From Azolla caroliniana (lineage: Eukaryota > Polypodiophyta), in NCBI GenBank assembly GCA_043228905.1, contig JBHGNT010000015.1, positions 15,066,001 through 15,130,000 of the forward strand: 64,000 bases of DNA, in the 5' to 3' direction. The notes beneath the pieces were generated by a model. It saw only the letters and a list, made by a program, of their open reading frames with translations, was not told the DNA's origin and did not search any database. The position numbers and the translations under genes are program-made. Shown one piece after another: positions 61,237-64,000 of the stretch (positions are counted from its first letter, which is position 1; each line of letters begins with the position of its first letter).

Positions 61237-64000
61237 CATAACACCACATATATACATATATCGTAATTAATTCCATTGTATCTATACACTTTAATCCTCC
61301 ATAGAACAAAGTTCTTCATAAACTTCTCAATAACAAATTTTGTAACTAAGGTTCAATATCTTATGTGAATCTTCTGTTATCTATATATATATTATGTGAC
61401 AAAATGCAAGCTTTATCAATACACACACATATCTCACTTAATGCACTTTGATCTTCCAAAGAACTATGCTCTCTAGTTCTTTATAACATTCTCTATAAAA
61501 ACTCTTGTGCCTAAGTTTTTGTATCTTATGATAAGGTTCCATGCTATACATATACATTGTATGTTTCAAAGCACAAACTTTATTCTTACACTATCATGGT
61601 CATGTATTTAGTTTCATCAATATGGTAACCTTTAATTAAAACCTAATTATTTGTTGGGATGTCTAAAATCTTTGATATGATGTATGTACATAAAGTCAAT
61701 GCTTTCTCAAAGTGCTTGTCAACAATATAGTGTCTTGTTTCAATTGCCTCAAACACTCGTTTCTTTGCTTTTTTATTTAAACGCATACTAGTAGGAAAAA
61801 AACATATGAGAAGAAGAAACTAAAAACATGCAATAGTTAAGAACTATTAAATATGACACCACAAAAAGACTCATCACCACCAACAAGATCCCACTACCAA
61901 ACATTTCATTCATCTTCCACCTATGATTTCATGTTTTACCAGTTCAACTAGTACATTAGGGACCACGAAGAGATACCTCCTACTTATACATTACTTTCGA
62001 CTTCATAGGGAATTTTTATCAATCCAAAACACTATGAGGGAGATCATGACGGAAACCATGTTGGGGGAAACATTTATTGTATTCTTCGCACACACATGAT
62101 TGTATGACCAATTATGTTGATTAATCTAGAGAGAGAGAGAGATCATGTTCTTCTAGGAAGGAAAATGGGGCCTAATACGACATGTTTTTATTTACTTCCC
62201 TTTGTCAATAGAACTCCACTCCTTAAGGCTTATGCATTTAGGGGGAGCTAGAGATGGAGAAGTCAAATTCTCAAGGTTAAACTTTCTTAAAGTAACCAAG
62301 AAACTTTCTAACCAATAGTTCCCTTGGTTGCATTCAAAGTGAAAAATGTGGAATGTTCTTGTGGTCTCCTATTTGTGGGAAGGATAAACCTCCTAGAATC
62401 TCTCTATAAATTTGCAATATTAGAGGTGGATCATTAGTGATATAGATTTCAAACAAGACCCTTGCGCTCTAAACAACATTATACTTCTATGAGCTGGGGG
62501 CATGGGAGGGAGAGCAAGGTTAACTGTACAATGCATTCTTTGCTTCCTAGTATTAACTACTTCAACCACCATTTGATGCCCCTAAAATATGATTACATGC
62601 TTCTGGGATATTAAACTATTTTCTTGACAAGGTTTGTTGTTTGATGCTAACAACTACAATAACGAAAAAGGAAAATTGATGCGAATTGCCCCATCACAAA
62701 AAAACTTTTCAACCATCAAAAGTATGTGTTATGCATTTTTAAGACATGATGTATTCAAGTATTGTTAAAATATAAACCATGAGAATAAAGAGCCTAGCCC
62801 AATAAATGTATTGTTATAAGTGGATATTGAAAGATAAAGAGAGAATATGTAAAATGGAATGAATGATTGGAAACTAGCAATGAAACGCCAACATGTAGTT
62901 TTAACTTTAAATTTAGTGAAACACTCAACACCTAGTACATTTCTATAATGTAAAATGCATAATACAGATTGTTTTAATATCTCAAAGCATATAAAATAAA
63001 CTAGTGAATGAGCTTGTGTTGCAAAAGACATTATTAGTGTGACCCGTACTAGTCTACAAGAAATGTATGGATTCGTTTATCTTGTTAATTTTGCCATATA
63101 GCAATTGTGTTTAAAAAATAAGTCTCCAAAGTGTTCTATGGCTATGGGTGGAACACGAAAGACTCTTCAAAATATATTGTGCTTAGTATATATCAAGGCC
63201 GACAGACGTATAAGTGATATTCAAAGAAACGAGAATTAATCACTTGACAATTATGTGTATGGGAATTGGGAATTGATGTCCATCCTAAAAGAATAAACTT
63301 TATTGTAGGGATCAATGCCACTTATATCACTTAAACTCTTCTGATTTGGAAATGTTGGAATGAAAACCTTCATTGTGAAATATATCTTTAGGTTCTTTGT
63401 GGATAGTGAACCATAGCAAATATGGGTTGTGGCTTAGTTACTTACACACATTACATTGTTGTCGATATATTTATTAAGACATCAATGTTTCAATATATAC
63501 TTGCTATTATTTGGAATTTGGGGATTATAGAGTTAAGACATGTTTTTCCTCAAGAGATAACATGAATAGCCATAATCCATGCTTAAAACAATTGTACCTT
63601 CAATCAAAATTTCCTTCAAATCAATAAAAACTTAAATTCATCATATAAGACAACATCCCGTAAAAACTAGTTTCAAGTATTCCAAAAAGTGTGTTGCCAA
63701 TATGTATGTATGTGTATGCCCTCCATTCGTATCTTGGTTCATCTCGCTCAACGAGCTAAGTGTTTTAAACAGAACATGTTTCTAATCGTGGATATCTCAA
63801 TAGTCAATGCAAGAGCCCATTCTTTTTGCACTTTAGGCAGTAACTTATGGTTTAAACATGCTTCACCTTGTGAGTGTGTTTAGGTGATGGACGTGTATTG
63901 ACAATAGCAAGACACAATGGAAAGCTCATACATGACAAGGTGTCAAACGATGGGAAAGTTACGTCGAGCCAGCATTATCAAATATGATCACAAGTCAAAG
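61236..64000. other. No gene seen
   Basis: AT-rich DNA without recognisable coding, RNA gene or element ends. A short GA run lies near 62130. Reading frames are short and lack domains. Confidence 0.5.

Noticed and set aside
1-64000. CRISPR array or bacterial-type operon
   Set aside because: All direct repeats are plant-type satellites, minisatellites or LTRs; introns and retrotransposons show a eukaryotic genome.

Overview
This 64 kb window is nuclear DNA from a land plant with a large, retrotransposon-rich genome. Three things support that: one intact gene of the plant LEA_2/NDR1-HIN1-like membrane protein family, Copia elements primed by initiator tRNA-Met, and many broken elements whose stop codons look like products of cytosine methylation decay. 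A fern or other non-seed plant is my best guess from the look of the elements, but the sequence does not prove it. I found no rRNA gene, no convincing intact tRNA gene and no CRISPR array.

Layout. Positions 1-1.3 kb hold the gag of a Gypsy element running off the left edge on the minus strand. Positions 3.5-13.9 kb hold a decayed transposase gene (minus strand) of a family I cannot name. Its large intron contains a satellite-like array and a young, almost complete Copia element (Copia-1, 5037-10993). Then come the 3' end of a chromovirus (15.0-16.5 kb), a decayed MULE-type transposase (16.6-18.9 kb) and a small Mutator-like MITE with a 10-bp target duplication (20.8-21.2 kb). The only gene that looks like a working host gene is at 26681-27328, between a minisatellite upstream and a degenerate repeat downstream. 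A LINE with both ORFs follows (29.3-33.5 kb), then fragments of another Copia and another LINE.

From 35.5 to 60.6 kb the window is a single nest of elements, and target duplications and LTR halves give the order. A Copia-6 LTR was split by Copia-3 (35641-60396, duplication CAAAA). Copia-3 was then hit by LINE-2 in its 5' LTR, by Copia-4, and by a Gypsy-type LTR. That LTR was split by Gypsy-1 (43101-55516). Gypsy-1 was split in turn by Copia-2 (47760-53222, duplication CCTTG). LTR divergence by eye agrees: about 2 differences in 291 bp for Copia-2, about 14 in 608 bp for Gypsy-1, and far more for Copia-3.

The most interesting items are these. Gypsy-1 looks like the Ty3/Gypsy lineage I associate with basidiomycete fungi rather than the usual plant clades, and is apparently primed by tRNA-Trp. 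Copia-1 is young and has an open polyprotein, yet has Asn in place of a catalytic Asp in both integrase and RNase H, and carries a 245-residue C-terminal extension preceded by a second copy of its polypurine tract. The 3.5-13.9 kb transposase family has the motifs DFAENY, WSDGAASQFK and GSGHGKGEHDGAGA. Nearly all genes here are transposon genes, so there is no metabolic pathway or operon to describe.
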